A DNA stretch of 64,000 nt from Bordetella ansorpii (GTDB lineage: Bacteria; Pseudomonadota; Gammaproteobacteria; Burkholderiales; Burkholderiaceae_B). Location: NCBI RefSeq assembly GCF_900078315.1, contig NZ_FKBS01000012.1:103460-167459 (forward strand), in the 5' to 3' direction. Position 1 is the stretch's first letter, and every line of letters begins with the position of its first letter. The translations under genes were made by a program, and so were the position numbers. The notes under the pieces are model-generated. The model saw nothing but the letters and a program-made list of their open reading frames with translations, was not told the DNA's origin and searched no databases. This document shows, one piece after another, positions 55,833-64,000 of the stretch.

Positions 55833-56783
55833 ATGGCAGACAAGCGCAAGATGGGATTGGCCGTGGCGCAGATGGGGCCGGTGCATCTGGCCGACACGCG
55901 GGCGATGGTCGTGAAGCGCCTGCGCGACATGCTGGCCGAGGCCCATGGCCGGGGCGCCAGGATGGTGGTGTTCCCGGAACTGGCGCTGACCACGTTCTTC
56001 CCGCGCTACTGGATGGAAGAGCGCGAGGCCCAGGCCCGCTTCTTCGAGGCCACGATGCCCAACGCCGACGTGCAGCCGCTGTTCGACGACGCGCGCCGCC
56101 TGGGCGTGGGCTTCTACCTGGGCTATGCCGAGCTGACTCCCCAGGGCGTGCCGTACAACACGGCGATCCTGGTGGACGAGACCGGCAAGATCGTCGGCAA
56201 GTACCGCAAGATCCACCTGCCGGGCCATGACGACCACAAGCCCGACGCGCCGTTCCAGCATCTGGAGAAGAAGTTCTTCCAGGTAGGCGACGAGCCCTTC
56301 GGCGTGTGGGATACGATGGGCGCGCGCATCGGCATGGCCCTGTGCAACGATCGCCGCTGGCCCGAGACCTGGCGCATGATGTCGCTGCAAAGCGCCGAGA
56401 TCGTCGTGCTGGGCTACAACACGCCGTCGCTGAACATCCACTGGCCCGAGCCCGTGCACCTGCGCATGCATCACCACCTGATCACGCTGCAGGCCAGCGC
56501 CTACCAGAACTGCGTGTGGGCCGCTGCCGCCGCCAAGTGCGGCGCCGAGGACGGCTTCCACATGATCGGCGGTTCGGTCATCGTGGCGCCCACCGGCGAG
56601 ATCGCGGCGCAGGCCGTCACCGAGGACGACGAGGTGCTGGTGGTCAACGCCGACCTGGGCCTGGGCGACACCTTCCGCAAGAACGTGTTCGACTTCGCGC
56701 GTCACCGCCGTCCCGAACACTATTCGCTGATTACCGAGCGCGTGGGCCCCGGCGCCGCGCTGCCGCGCAATCTGATCGAATGA
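55833..56783 (+). CDS. N-carbamoyl-D-amino-acid hydrolase (nitrilase superfamily)
   Basis: 316 aa. The Glu-Lys-Cys triad is visible: Glu49 in FPELALTTFFPR, Lys126 in GKYRKIHLPGHDDH, Cys171 in ALCNDRRWPETWR. FQHLEKKFF and the GYNTPSLN, HHHLITLQASAYQN region match D-carbamoylases (Agrobacterium DCase type) closely. It cleaves N-carbamoyl-D-amino acids to D-amino acid, CO2 and ammonia, the last step of hydantoin use. ATG 55833 has AGGGAGAA upstream; the longer frame starts in non-family sequence. No hydantoinase is in the window. It is tied functionally to the deacylase and racemase on the other side of the LysR gene. Confidence 0.9.
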   Translation: MADKRKMGLAVAQMGPVHLADTRAMVVKRLRDMLAEAHGRGARMVVFPELALTTFFPRYWMEEREAQARFFEATMPNADVQPLFDDARRLGVGFYLGYAELTPQGVPYNTAILVDETGKIVGKYRKIHLPGHDDHKPDAPFQHLEKKFFQVGDEPFGVWDTMGARIGMALCNDRRWPETWRMMSLQSAEIVVLGYNTPSLNIHWPEPVHLRMHHHLITLQASAYQNCVWAAAAAKCGAEDGFHMIGGSVIVAPTGEIAAQAVTEDDEVLVVNADLGLGDTFRKNVFDFARHRRPEHYSLITERVGPGAALPRNLIE

Positions 56784-56827
56784 CAGGTTGTACGCCGCCG
56801 TCCGGGCACGGCCGGCGGCGTATCGAA

Positions 56828-56893
56828 AAAGCAAGGCAATAAAGGCAGTCAAGCAAGGCGAAAGCAGCACCCGCAGTAAAGCAAGGCAATAAA
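56828..56893 (+). repeat. Direct repeats AAGCAAGGC
   Basis: AAAGCAAGGCAATAAA occurs at 56828-56843 and again at 56878-56893, with a partial copy AAGCAAGGCG at 56851. It lies between the carbamoylase stop and the terminator. Function unknown. Confidence 0.7.
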
Positions 56894-56899
56894 AAAGAA

Positions 56900-56933
56900 A
56901 ACGGCCGGGCATCATGCCCGGCCGTTATTCTTT
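56900..56933. terminator. Bidirectional intrinsic terminator
   Basis: AACGGCCGGGCA, loop TCA, TGCCCGGCCGTT: 12 perfect pairs, followed by ATTCTTT on the plus strand and by TTTCTTTTTTA when read on the minus strand. It sits between the converging carbamoylase and GST genes and should stop both. Confidence 0.9.
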
Positions 56934-56959
56934 GCGCGGCCTGAAAACAGGCGTGGGTA

Positions 56960-57571
56960 TTATTCCAGGCCTTCTTCCTTCAGTGCGGCCTGCACGGCCG
57001 GATCGGCCTTCATGCGCTGGAAGTGGGCGGCGATATTGTCCAGCCCGCTCAGGTCGACCTGCTTGGCATGCGCCCAGCGCAGCACCACGAACAGATAGGC
57101 ATCGGCGGCGCAGGGCTTGTCGGCGGCCAGGTAATCGCGGCCCTTCAACTGGGTGTCGAGCACCGTGAACAGGTGGCGCAGCATCTTGGCGGCCGAGGCG
57201 CGCAGTTCGTCCTGGGCGGCGTCGGCAGCCACGTAGCGCGGGGCGCCGAACAGGACCGAGAACGTCTTGTGCACGTCAGAGTTGATGAAGGCCAGCCAGC
57301 GGCGGGCTTCGGCGCGGCCGCGCGGCGAGTCATTGCCCAGCAGGCCCGCCTTGGGCGCCTTCTCGTTCAGGTATTCGAGGATGGCGATGTTCTGCGTCAG
57401 CACCCAGCCGTCGTCTTCCAGGGCCGGCACGGCGCCCATCGGGTTGATCGCCAGGAAATCGGTCTTCAGTTTGTCGCGCTCGACCGCGTGCAGTTCGCAG
57501 GGCAGGCCGGCCCACTTCACGGCGATGTGGATGGTCAGCGAGCAGGCGCCGGGCAGGTAGTACAGCTTCAT
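56960..57571 (-). CDS. gstA: Beta-class glutathione S-transferase
   Basis: 203 aa (E. coli GstA 201). N-terminal thioredoxin-like domain MKLYYLPGACSLTIHIAV with the beta-class Cys10, NPMGAVPALEDDGWVLTQNIAILEYL, and a helical C-domain with ADAYLFVVLRWAHAKQVDL, very similar to GstA. Conjugates glutathione to electrophiles in the cytoplasm. ATG 57571; the upstream continuation of the frame is a shadow of the EamA gene. Last of the DUF423-EamA-GST run on the minus strand. Confidence 0.93.
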   Translation of the reverse strand: MKLYYLPGACSLTIHIAVKWAGLPCELHAVERDKLKTDFLAINPMGAVPALEDDGWVLTQNIAILEYLNEKAPKAGLLGNDSPRGRAEARRWLAFINSDVHKTFSVLFGAPRYVAADAAQDELRASAAKMLRHLFTVLDTQLKGRDYLAADKPCAADAYLFVVLRWAHAKQVDLSGLDNIAAHFQRMKADPAVQAALKEEGLE

Positions 57572-57675
57572 GGAGGGATCCCCTTTGGCGGTGGCAATCG
57601 TGTTGGCAATACCGCCCGCTATGGTACGCCTGCGGGATGCTGTTTGCATGGCGGGCAATGGGTGGGCCAGGCCTG

Positions 57676-58572
57676 TTACGCCGCGCCGCCCGCGCGTTTC
57701 TGGCGAGGCCGGGCCTCGCGCCAGGCGATGTAGATGCCGCTGCCGGCGATGAAGATCGCGCCCAGGCAAACCGCCAGCCCCGGCGCATCGCGCCAGATCA
57801 GCCAGCCCAGCAGCGTGGCCCACAGCAGTCCGGTGTAGTCGTAGGGCGCGACCACCGACGCCGGACCGATGCGGAAGCCCTGCGTGATGAATGTGAGGCC
57901 CAGCGTGCTGAACAGCGCCACCGCACCGAAACGCGGCAGGTCGCCCCATTGCACCGGCGCCCAGAACCAGGGCGCCAGGACGGCGCTGGCCACCAGTTGC
58001 GCGGCCACGATGTAGAACATGGTGGTCAGCATGCCTTCGGCGCTGCTGATGGCGCGCGCGGTGATCATCATGACGGCGTACAGCACGGCGGTGGTCAGCG
58101 GCAGCAGCGCCGCTGGCTGGAAACTGGCCGCGCCCGGCTGCACGATGACCAGCACGCCGGCGAACCCCGCCGCCACGGCGATCCACTGTGGGCCGTCGAC
58201 GCGCTCTTTCAGGAACAGCACCGACAGGGCCGTGACGAACATGGGCGCGGCGTACGAAATGGCGGTGGCTTCGGCCAGGGGCATGGCCGCCAGGCCCAGG
58301 TAGAAACAGCCCGCCGACACCACGTTGATGGCGCCGCGGCCCAGGTGCAGCCAGGGATGCTGCGTGCGCAGCGCCCGGCGTCCGCCCAGACTCGTGGTGA
58401 GCGCCAGCACGAAGGGCAGGGCGATCAGGGCGCGCAGGAAGAGGATCTGCGGCGGGCTGTAGTGCTCGCCCAGCAGCTTGGCCGTGGCGTCGCTGATGGT
58501 CAGGAACAGGATGCCCACGGCCACGCAGGCAATGCCCGCCATCGGCGAGCGTTGCGCGGGGGAGAGGGTCAT
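57676..58572 (-). CDS. EamA-family (DMT superfamily) exporter
   Basis: 298 aa, ten membrane helices in two EamA halves of about 140 residues. First half GIACVAVGILFLTISDATAKLL ... FLRALIALPFVLAL ... ISYAAPMFVTALSVLFLKERV; second half LLPLTTAVLYAVMMITARA ... GPASVVAPYDYTGLLWATLLGWLIWRD. Drug/metabolite exporters of this type usually move amino acids or small organic molecules. 34 bp after the DUF423 gene. Substrate unknown. Confidence 0.88.
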   Translation of the reverse strand: MTLSPAQRSPMAGIACVAVGILFLTISDATAKLLGEHYSPPQILFLRALIALPFVLALTTSLGGRRALRTQHPWLHLGRGAINVVSAGCFYLGLAAMPLAEATAISYAAPMFVTALSVLFLKERVDGPQWIAVAAGFAGVLVIVQPGAASFQPAALLPLTTAVLYAVMMITARAISSAEGMLTTMFYIVAAQLVASAVLAPWFWAPVQWGDLPRFGAVALFSTLGLTFITQGFRIGPASVVAPYDYTGLLWATLLGWLIWRDAPGLAVCLGAIFIAGSGIYIAWREARPRQKRAGGAA

Positions 58573-58606
58573 CGCGTCACCGGAAGGGCAATGCCGTGAC
58601 GCGTCA

Positions 58607-58984
58607 TCATGCGGGCGCCCGCCAGGCGGCCCACGCCACCATGGCCCAGGCGGCCAGGAAGGCCACGCCGCCCAGGGGCGTGACGGCGCCCAGCCAGCGC
58701 GTGCCGGTCAGGGCCAGCACGTACAGGCTGCCGCAGAACAGCACGATGCCCACGAACATGGCCACGCCCGCAGCGGACAGCAGCGGCGAGCCGTAACGCG
58801 CCAGCAGCAGGGCCACGACGAACAGGCCCAGGGCGTGCACCAGGTGATACAGCACACCGGTCTGCCACACCGCCATCAGGTCTTGCGACAGGACGCCGCG
58901 CAGGCCGTGGGCACCGAACGCGCCCGCGCCCACGGCGGCGATCATGTTCAGGGCGGCGAGGGCGACGAGTTGTCTGTCGTTCAT
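58607..58984 (-). CDS. DUF423 (YgdD-like) inner-membrane protein
   Basis: 125 aa with four predicted helices; GAGAFGAHGLRGVLS and VWQTGVLYHLVHALGLF are the DUF423 signatures, and ITPxGGVAFLAAW-type sequence (VTPLGGVAFLAAWAMVAW) closes it. Function of the family is unknown. Likely cotranscribed with the EamA gene; divergent from the MetQ-like gene, 84 bp apart. Confidence 0.9.
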   Translation of the reverse strand: MNDRQLVALAALNMIAAVGAGAFGAHGLRGVLSQDLMAVWQTGVLYHLVHALGLFVVALLLARYGSPLLSAAGVAMFVGIVLFCGSLYVLALTGTRWLGAVTPLGGVAFLAAWAMVAWAAWRAPA

Positions 58985-59068
58985 GAGGGAAATCCAGGGT
59001 GGCGAGGCTCAAGCCGCCTATGATAGCGGGATCGGGCAGCCCGCTCTTTCACTTCCCCGGGAAATTTC

Positions 59069-59902
59069 ATGTCGCGTGTCCATTCCTTCCTGAACCGTCT
59101 TGGACTTGCCGCCGCCTTGTTCGCGATGGGCGCTGGCGCGCAGGCGGCGTCGCCCACGCCGCCGTTGCGCATCGGGGTGATCGCCAGCGTGGCCAACCAG
59201 GCGACCGAGCAGGCTATCGAAGAGGCGCGCAAGCAGGGCCTGGAGGTAAAACTGGTGGAATTCAGCGACTGGGTGCTGCCCAACATCGCGGTGGCCGACG
59301 GCTCGATCGACGCCAACTTCTTCCAGCACGAGCCTTTCCTGCAACTGTTCAACAAGAGTCGGGGCGCCGGGCTGGTGCCGGTGGCGTATGGCTACTCGAC
59401 CACCATCGGGCTGTTCTCGAAGAAGCTGAAGCGGGGCGACGCGGTGCCCGAGGGCGCGACCATCGCCGTGCCCAACGACCCGGTGAACACGGGGCGCGCC
59501 TTGCTGCTGCTGCAGTCGATCGGCCTGGTGAAGCTGCGTGAAGGCACGGGCCACCAGGCCACGCTGCAGGACGTCGTGGCCAATCCGCGCAAGCTGCGGC
59601 TGGTGCAGCTGGAAGGCTCGCAATCGGCGCGCACGTTCGACGACGTGACGGCCTCGGTCACCTACACGACCTTTGCCAAGCACGCGGGCATCGACGAAAA
59701 GGATGGCCTGGCCTTCGACAACACCGATCCGGACACCGTGAAGCGCTATGCCATCCGCTGGGTGGCCCGCGCCGACCGCGCCGAGGATCCGCGCCTGCGC
59801 CAGTTCATCAAGATCTACCAGGGGTCGCCGCAGGTGAAGGCCACGCTGCGCAAGCTGTATGGCGACCTGATCGATTTTCCCTGGGAAGCGCCGGCGCGTT
59901 GA
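59069..59902 (+). CDS. MetQ/NlpA-family periplasmic receptor
   Basis: 277 aa. Signal peptide MSRVHSFLNRLGLAAALFAM...QAA without a lipobox Cys, then LRIGVIASVANQATEQAIEE and the MetQ core: VEFSDWVLPNIAVADGSIDANFFQHEPFLQLF, TIAVPNDPVNTGRALLLLQ, and VTYTTFAKHAGID. Binds methionine or a related amino acid. MetN and MetI are not beside it. Typical MetQ proteins are lipoproteins, so this one is probably a soluble variant. Confidence 0.88.
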   Translation: MSRVHSFLNRLGLAAALFAMGAGAQAASPTPPLRIGVIASVANQATEQAIEEARKQGLEVKLVEFSDWVLPNIAVADGSIDANFFQHEPFLQLFNKSRGAGLVPVAYGYSTTIGLFSKKLKRGDAVPEGATIAVPNDPVNTGRALLLLQSIGLVKLREGTGHQATLQDVVANPRKLRLVQLEGSQSARTFDDVTASVTYTTFAKHAGIDEKDGLAFDNTDPDTVKRYAIRWVARADRAEDPRLRQFIKIYQGSPQVKATLRKLYGDLIDFPWEAPAR

Positions 59903-60016
59903 GGCCAGAGGATGACCCGCCCGCTTGACGGCAGGTGTTGACGTCAGCGCGATGAGCGGGCCGGCGTTCCGGTCCTGTGGACGCCGTGCCAGCGCCACCT
60001 GAACGGCGGCAGGCCG

Positions 60017-60886
60017 TCAGGCGGGCAGGCCGAGCAATTCGCCCATGCGCACCGCATGGCCCGCCACGGCGGTATCGCCGGCCCAGCGCACGCGATCCTT
60101 GCCGAACAGCACGACCACGGTCGACCCCAGCAGGAAGCGGCCCATCTCGGCGCCCTTGTCCAGACGCACGGGAATGGGCGCGGCAGGATCGTAGCGGGTG
60201 GTTTCCACCTGGTTACGGTGCGGCGCGATGCGGCCGGCCCATACGGTTTCCACGGAGCCGACGATCATCGCTCCCACCAGCACCAGCGCCATCGGACCGT
60301 ATGCCTCGGTGTCGAAGATGCAGACCACGCGCTCGTTGCGCGCGAACAGGTCCGGCACGTTGCGGGCGGTCAGCGGGTTGACCGAGAACAGCCGGCCCGG
60401 CACGTAGATCATCTCGCGCAGCGTGCCTGCCGCCGGCATGTGCACGCGGTGGTAGTCGCGCGGCGACAGGTAGATGGTGGCGAACGATCCGCCTTCGAAG
60501 GGTTGCGCGCGCGCGGCGTCGCCGCCCAGCAGGTCGGTCAGGCCGAACGAGTGGCCCTTGGCCTGGAAAATCCGGCCCTGCTCGATGGCGCCCAGCTGGC
60601 TGATGCCGCCGTCGGCCGGACAGAGCACGGCGCCAGGCGCATTCGAGGCCGGACGCGCGCCGTTTTTCAGGGCACGGGTGAAGAAGGCATTGAAGTTCTC
60701 GTAGGCCAGGGGGTCTTCGAGCAGCGCCTCGCTCATGTTGACCCCGTAGTCGCGCACGAAATTGCCGATCAGCCGGTTTTTCAGCCAGGGCGTCCGGTTC
60801 TCGGCGAGCACGCCGGCCAGGCGCGAGACCAGGTGGTGAGGCGCCAGGCGCTGGCTGGCCAGGAAGATCGAGTCTTTGATGGGCAT
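60017..60886 (-). CDS. psd: Phosphatidylserine decarboxylase proenzyme
   Basis: Makes phosphatidylethanolamine at the inner membrane. 289 aa from [20 protein letters not shown]; an ATG three codons upstream (60895) is possible. [42 protein letters not shown] and the self-cleavage motif FLLGST (251-256), whose Ser255 becomes the pyruvoyl cofactor, identify it. Proenzyme is processed into a large beta and a small alpha chain. Confidence 0.95.
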   Translation of the reverse strand: MPIKDSIFLASQRLAPHHLVSRLAGVLAENRTPWLKNRLIGNFVRDYGVNMSEALLEDPLAYENFNAFFTRALKNGARPASNAPGAVLCPADGGISQLGAIEQGRIFQAKGHSFGLTDLLGGDAARAQPFEGGSFATIYLSPRDYHRVHMPAAGTLREMIYVPGRLFSVNPLTARNVPDLFARNERVVCIFDTEAYGPMALVLVGAMIVGSVETVWAGRIAPHRNQVETTRYDPAAPIPVRLDKGAEMGRFLLGSTVVVLFGKDRVRWAGDTAVAGHAVRMGELLGLPA

Positions 60887-61058
60887 AGGAGTCATGGACG
60901 GCGCGGTGAAGGCGCCCAACCCGGCAGTGTAACGTGGGCAGCCTGTAGAGGCACGGCCAGTCTGGTCAGGTGCCGTCCAGGGACAGTCTGCTCGCCGTGG
61001 CGCCACCACGGCTGCGCTTCGCGCCTTGCCATCCGCACGTCTTCGTTCGCACCGATAA

Positions 61059-61616
61059 TCAGGGTTCCAGTGCGTCGGTCGGCTGCGCTGCGAGCGGCTG
61101 CGTGGCCGCCGCCTGGATGTCGTCCTCGGGCAGTGTGTTGCCGCTGGCGAAACGGTCGGCCAGGTACTCGATCTGCGCGTCGCGTGGGATCTTGGTGATG
61201 CGTTCGCGCTGGATCTGGCGGCCGATCAGGATGGGACGGCGAGCCGCCGCGTTCTGCAGCAGCACCGACAGCACACAGCCCTTGTCCTGGATCCAGTTGG
61301 GCTTGCCGCGCAGCAGGCGCAGGGCAGTGTCGGGCGTGCCCATGCGGAAGGTCATGCCGCTGAATTGCGTGGCGCTGCGTCCGTCGAACTGCATGGGAGG
61401 CAGGTCGGTGATGGCGGCTGCGTCGAGATTGTTCGTTTCGTGCTGGACACGGTAGACGAACTGGAAACCGCTTTGCGGGTCCCTGACGACGATGAGCTTC
61501 TCGGAACCCGACACGTCGGACAGCATGCCGACCACGACGGATTCGACGAGCTGGTTGCCGCGTTGTTCTTCGGTGTAGACGAAGATGGTGCGCGTGGGGC
61601 TTGCGTTATTGCTCAT
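61059..61616 (-). CDS. Conserved hypothetical protein
   Basis: 185 aa from [23 protein letters not shown] 61616 is preferred over an upstream one 17 codons earlier. No signal peptide or membrane helix. Contains alternating beta-type segments ([55 protein letters not shown]). I do not recognise the family. Divergent from the DUF2076 gene and not obviously in an operon with psd. Confidence 0.7.
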   Translation of the reverse strand: MSNNASPTRTIFVYTEEQRGNQLVESVVVGMLSDVSGSEKLIVVRDPQSGFQFVYRVQHETNNLDAAAITDLPPMQFDGRSATQFSGMTFRMGTPDTALRLLRGKPNWIQDKGCVLSVLLQNAAARRPILIGRQIQRERITKIPRDAQIEYLADRFASGNTLPEDDIQAAATQPLAAQPTDALEP

Positions 61617-61867
61617 TGGACTCGCTTTCAGGGAGGCGGGCGTGTGACGAATGTGCCGGCTCGGCAATTCTAGCGTGAATCTGTAAAAGTGTAACCAATT
61701 TTGCCAAAAAAGGGCGGCGCGATCGGCCCGTGGGATTGGCGGAACTTTCCCGCAGCCGAAAGCTCATATTCAGGTTTCTGTCAGAAAGGCTAAACTGGCG
61801 CCCTTTGGCGGTGCCGGGGCGGCCGACCCACGGCGGCAGTTGCCGGGAAGCATATAAGGAGTCTTTC

Positions 61868-62503
61868 ATGAATCAACAGGACCGCGACGCGATCGAGAGC
61901 ATTTTCACCCGCCTGCAGGAAGTCGAGCGCCAAGGGGCGCCTCGCGACGGAGAGGCCGAACGCTATATCGGCGACCGGCTGGCCGCCCAGCCCGGTTCGG
62001 CGTACTACCTGGCACAAACCGTCATGGTGCAGGAGCAGGCCCTGAAGGCGGCGCAGCAGCGCATCGCCCAACTCGAGGCCGGCCAACAAGGCCAGGGCGC
62101 CGAGTCGGGCCGCGGCTTCGCGCCGCCGGGCGGCTCTCAGGGCTTTGGCCGCAATGTCGGTGCGCTGGGCGAGCGTGGCGGCGCCACGCCGGGCATGGGC
62201 TTCGGCGCCGCGCCAGGCGCCGCGGCGCCGGCTGCTCCGGCCAGCGGCCTGTCGGCGGGCTTCGGCCGCAGCGCCGGTGGCGGCGGCGGTTTCCTGGCGG
62301 GCGCCATGCAGACGGCCGTGGGCGTGGCTGGCGGCATGATGCTGGGCAGCTTGCTGGGCGGCATGTTCGGCGGCAACGAGGCCCATGCCGCGCAAGCGCC
62401 GGCCGAACCCGCGCCCGACGCCGCTGCCGATGAGGCCGCCAACGACCAATCGGGTCATGACGACGGCGGCTTCGACGACGGCGGCGGTTTCGACGACATC
62501 TGA
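61868..62503 (+). CDS. DUF2076-family protein
   Basis: 211 aa from MNQQDRDAIESIFTRLQEVE; ATG 61868 has AAGGAG upstream. Residues 1-70 are the DUF2076 N-terminus (AIESIF-x-RL, YYLAQTVMVQEQALK, followed by a coiled-coil-like AQQRIAQLEA). The middle is Gly/Ala/Phe-rich, with a hydrophobic GGFLAGAMQTAVGVAGGMMLG and LLGGMFGG segment near 143-168, and the end is acidic (DDGGFDDGGGFDDI). Function of the family is unknown; sometimes described as periplasmic ligand-sensing. Confidence 0.85.
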   Translation: MNQQDRDAIESIFTRLQEVERQGAPRDGEAERYIGDRLAAQPGSAYYLAQTVMVQEQALKAAQQRIAQLEAGQQGQGAESGRGFAPPGGSQGFGRNVGALGERGGATPGMGFGAAPGAAAPAAPASGLSAGFGRSAGGGGGFLAGAMQTAVGVAGGMMLGSLLGGMFGGNEAHAAQAPAEPAPDAAADEAANDQSGHDDGGFDDGGGFDDI

Positions 62504-62620
62504 TTTCGCGGGTGCGCTTTGGCAGGAAACTGTCCGGCGTGCCCGTGTCTTGCGGCCGGCCGCCGTGGCGCAGGCCGGTCGATCCATCTCACAAGCACAA
62601 GATATTCCGGGAGGTAAGAC

Positions 62621-63337
62621 GTGCTCGAGTTTCTCCAGACCCTGAGCTGGGCAGCGGTATTCCAGATCATTCTCATCGACATCCTGCTGGGCGGGGACAA
62701 CGCGGTGGTCATCGCGCTGGCCTGCCGCAACCTCCAGCCCAAGCAGCGCATGCAGGGCATTCTGTGGGGCACGGCCGGCGCCATCGGCCTGCGCGTGGTG
62801 CTCATCGCCTTCGCACTGACGCTGCTGACCATCCCCTACCTGAAGGTCGTGGGCGCGCTGCTGTTGCTGTGGGTGGGCGTGAAACTGCTGATTCCCGAGG
62901 ACGAGAACCATGAGGTCAAGGGCGGGGCTTCGATCTGGGGCGCGGTCAAGACCATCATCGTGGCCGACTTCGTCATGAGCCTGGACAACGTCATCGCCAT
63001 CGCCGGCGCCGCGCAGGGCGCGGACCCGGATCACCAGATCGGCCTGGTGATCTTCGGCCTGGTCATCAGCGTGCCCATCATCATCTGGGGCAGCACGCTG
63101 GTCCTGAAGCTGATCGACCGCTATCCGCTGGTGATCACCTTCGGTGCCGCGCTGCTGGGCTGGATCGCCGGCGGCATGCTGGTCACCGATGTGGTCGTGG
63201 TCCAGCACTTCGGCGAAGTGTCGGGCGTCGCGAAGATCGCCGCTGAAGTCATCGGCGCGCTGCTGGTGGTGGGCCTGGGCCGTTTCTTCGCCAGCCGCAA
63301 GAAGTCGGTGGCCGTCGAGGCCCCCAGGTCGGCTTGA
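62621..63337 (+). CDS. TerC/YjbE-family integral membrane protein
   Basis: 238 aa, about seven helices. The family acidic pairs lie in IDILLGGDNAVVIALACRN and VKTIIVADFVMSLDNVIAIAG; these Asp/Asn clusters are the presumed metal-binding sites of TerC proteins. Members protect against metal stress, often manganese. GTG 62621 has GGAGG upstream. No yybP-ykoY-like leader is apparent. Followed by several hairpins. Confidence 0.9.
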   Translation: MLEFLQTLSWAAVFQIILIDILLGGDNAVVIALACRNLQPKQRMQGILWGTAGAIGLRVVLIAFALTLLTIPYLKVVGALLLLWVGVKLLIPEDENHEVKGGASIWGAVKTIIVADFVMSLDNVIAIAGAAQGADPDHQIGLVIFGLVISVPIIIWGSTLVLKLIDRYPLVITFGAALLGWIAGGMLVTDVVVVQHFGEVSGVAKIAAEVIGALLVVGLGRFFASRKKSVAVEAPRSA

Positions 63338-63345
63338 TGCCGAGG

Positions 63346-63442
63346 GCCGGCGGCGCTCGCCGCCGGCACGCCTGAGCACGTCGCGGGGCCGCTGGGCCCC
63401 GATATACGGGCGGTTCGTCTTTGGGCGAACCGCCCGTTTCGT
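63346..63442 (+). terminator. Hairpin cluster and intrinsic terminator after the TerC-family gene
   Basis: GCCGGCGGCG-CT-CGCCGCCGGC at 63346-63367, then ACGGGCGGTTCG (63407-63418), 8-nt loop, CGAACCGCCCGT (63427-63438) with TT following. The second, with a 12-bp perfect stem, is the main terminator. Confidence 0.7.
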
Positions 63443-63627
63443 TATCGGGCGAAGATCGCCCATGCACCGGGCGGCATTCTGAAGGCCATTATTTGCATGC
63501 GCCGGTAAATTCCTCAGGAATCCGGCGCCGCAGCCTGCGGGCCTCCCGGTTTTCCCGGGGAAAAGCCCTCGTGGGCACAGGACTTGCGAATACGGGTGTT
63601 CCGTTAAATCTCCCAAGGAGCCTGCTC

Positions 63628-64000
63628 ATGAGATCCCGGAAATATCTGAATGAGGTCCTCGCTGCTGCCATGGTCGCTGGCGGCCTGATGATGGGCGGCG
63701 CCGCCGTCGCGCAGACCTCCTCGACGCAACCCACTGCCAGTCCGCCATTCTCGCCGTCCATGACGCCGAACGATTCGACGGCCACGCAGCCGGGCACCCC
63801 ACCCGCGCCGGGCCGCCAACCGGCAGCCCCGACCGACGCGCCGGCCGGCGGCCCGCCCACGCAGGGCCAGAGCAGCACGGGCACGTGGTCGTCCAGCAAT
63901 AACGCCCACATGACCGGCCAGGGCACGCCCACCAGCGGCACGACGATGGCCCCGCGTCACCGCGAAATCAACGACAATCTGCCGACTCGCCAGAATAACC
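63628..64000 (+). CDS. Secreted Pro/Thr-rich protein (partial, runs off the window)
   Basis: Open from ATG 63628 to the end of the window with no stop, so at least 124 codons. AAGGAG lies 8 bp upstream. Signal peptide MRSRKYLNEVLAAAMVAGG followed by MMGGAAVAQ; the mature part is low-complexity, rich in Pro, Thr, Ser and Gly (QPGTPPAPGRQPAAPTDAP, GTWSSSNN). No family recognised; likely a periplasmic or surface protein. Confidence 0.7.
   Translation, partial: MRSRKYLNEVLAAAMVAGGLMMGGAAVAQTSSTQPTASPPFSPSMTPNDSTATQPGTPPAPGRQPAAPTDAPAGGPPTQGQSSTGTWSSSNNAHMTGQGTPTSGTTMAPRHREINDNLPTRQNN

Noticed and set aside
59919-59961. Inverted repeat GCCCGCT...AGCGGGC after the MetQ-like gene
   Set aside because: Loop of 29 nt and no T tract; not a credible terminator.

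Overview
This is a GC-rich window from a beta-proteobacterium, most likely a Bordetella/Achromobacter-type member of the Alcaligenaceae. The inference rests on two Bug (TctC-type) solute receptors, paralogous Liv amino-acid receptors, a ugp cassette, a GstA-type beta-class GST, and -10 boxes of the form TACAAT-C-C just upstream of genes. No rRNA, tRNA, CRISPR array, insertion sequence or prophage was recognised.

Region 1 (1-23.2 kb) is a surface-polysaccharide (capsule/EPS) locus in several transcription units. On the plus strand are a two-domain GT2 glycosyltransferase and a Tat-exported parallel beta-helix protein. On the minus strand are a giant GT4-GT2 fusion with a 56-codon ORF just upstream of it, and a polysaccharide pyruvyl transferase. 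Plus-strand rmlB-rmlD (dTDP-rhamnose) and a KpsS/LipB-type capsule protein follow. A minus-strand unit then carries a 2537-aa type I PKS (KS-AT-DH-pseudoMT-ER-KR-ACP, no thioesterase), an alpha-oxoamine synthase 7 bp behind it, and a hexapeptide acyltransferase. The PKS/oxoamine-synthase pair next to a KpsS-type gene resembles the WcbR/WcbT pair of the Burkholderia pseudomallei capsule cluster. The sequence suggests synthesis of a long-chain amino-ketone (sphingoid-like) lipid attached to, or anchoring, the polysaccharide. This is the most interesting system in the window.

Region 2 (23.7-33.9 kb) holds an RBBP9-type hydrolase, an orphan Liv receptor, an IclR regulator with an HpcH/HpaI aldolase, and a divergent catabolic unit: acyl-CoA dehydrogenase, acyl-CoA ligase, AAHS-type MFS transporter, cyclase and Bug receptor. 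A 17-bp perfect dyad lies between IclR and the catabolic unit.

Region 3 (33.9-49.6 kb) contains ugpBAEC (glycerol-3-phosphate uptake), proC with a VUT-family membrane protein, a two-gene cassette that looks like a divergent HicA-HicB-type toxin-antitoxin pair, a complete livKHMGF branched-chain amino-acid transporter, and a LysR gene followed by a YdeP-type molybdopterin oxidoreductase with a strong 23-bp dyad between them.

Region 4 (49.7-56.9 kb) combines an AbiE toxin-antitoxin pair with a D-amino-acid cluster. The cluster consists of a Bug receptor, N-acyl-D-amino-acid deacylase and Asp/Glu racemase on the minus strand, with a divergent LysR and an N-carbamoyl-D-amino-acid hydrolase on the plus strand.

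Region 5 (56.9-64 kb) is ordinary core content: gstA, an EamA exporter, a DUF423 protein, a MetQ-like receptor, psd, a hypothetical protein, a DUF2076 protein, a TerC-family protein, and the start of a secreted Pro/Thr-rich protein that runs off the window.
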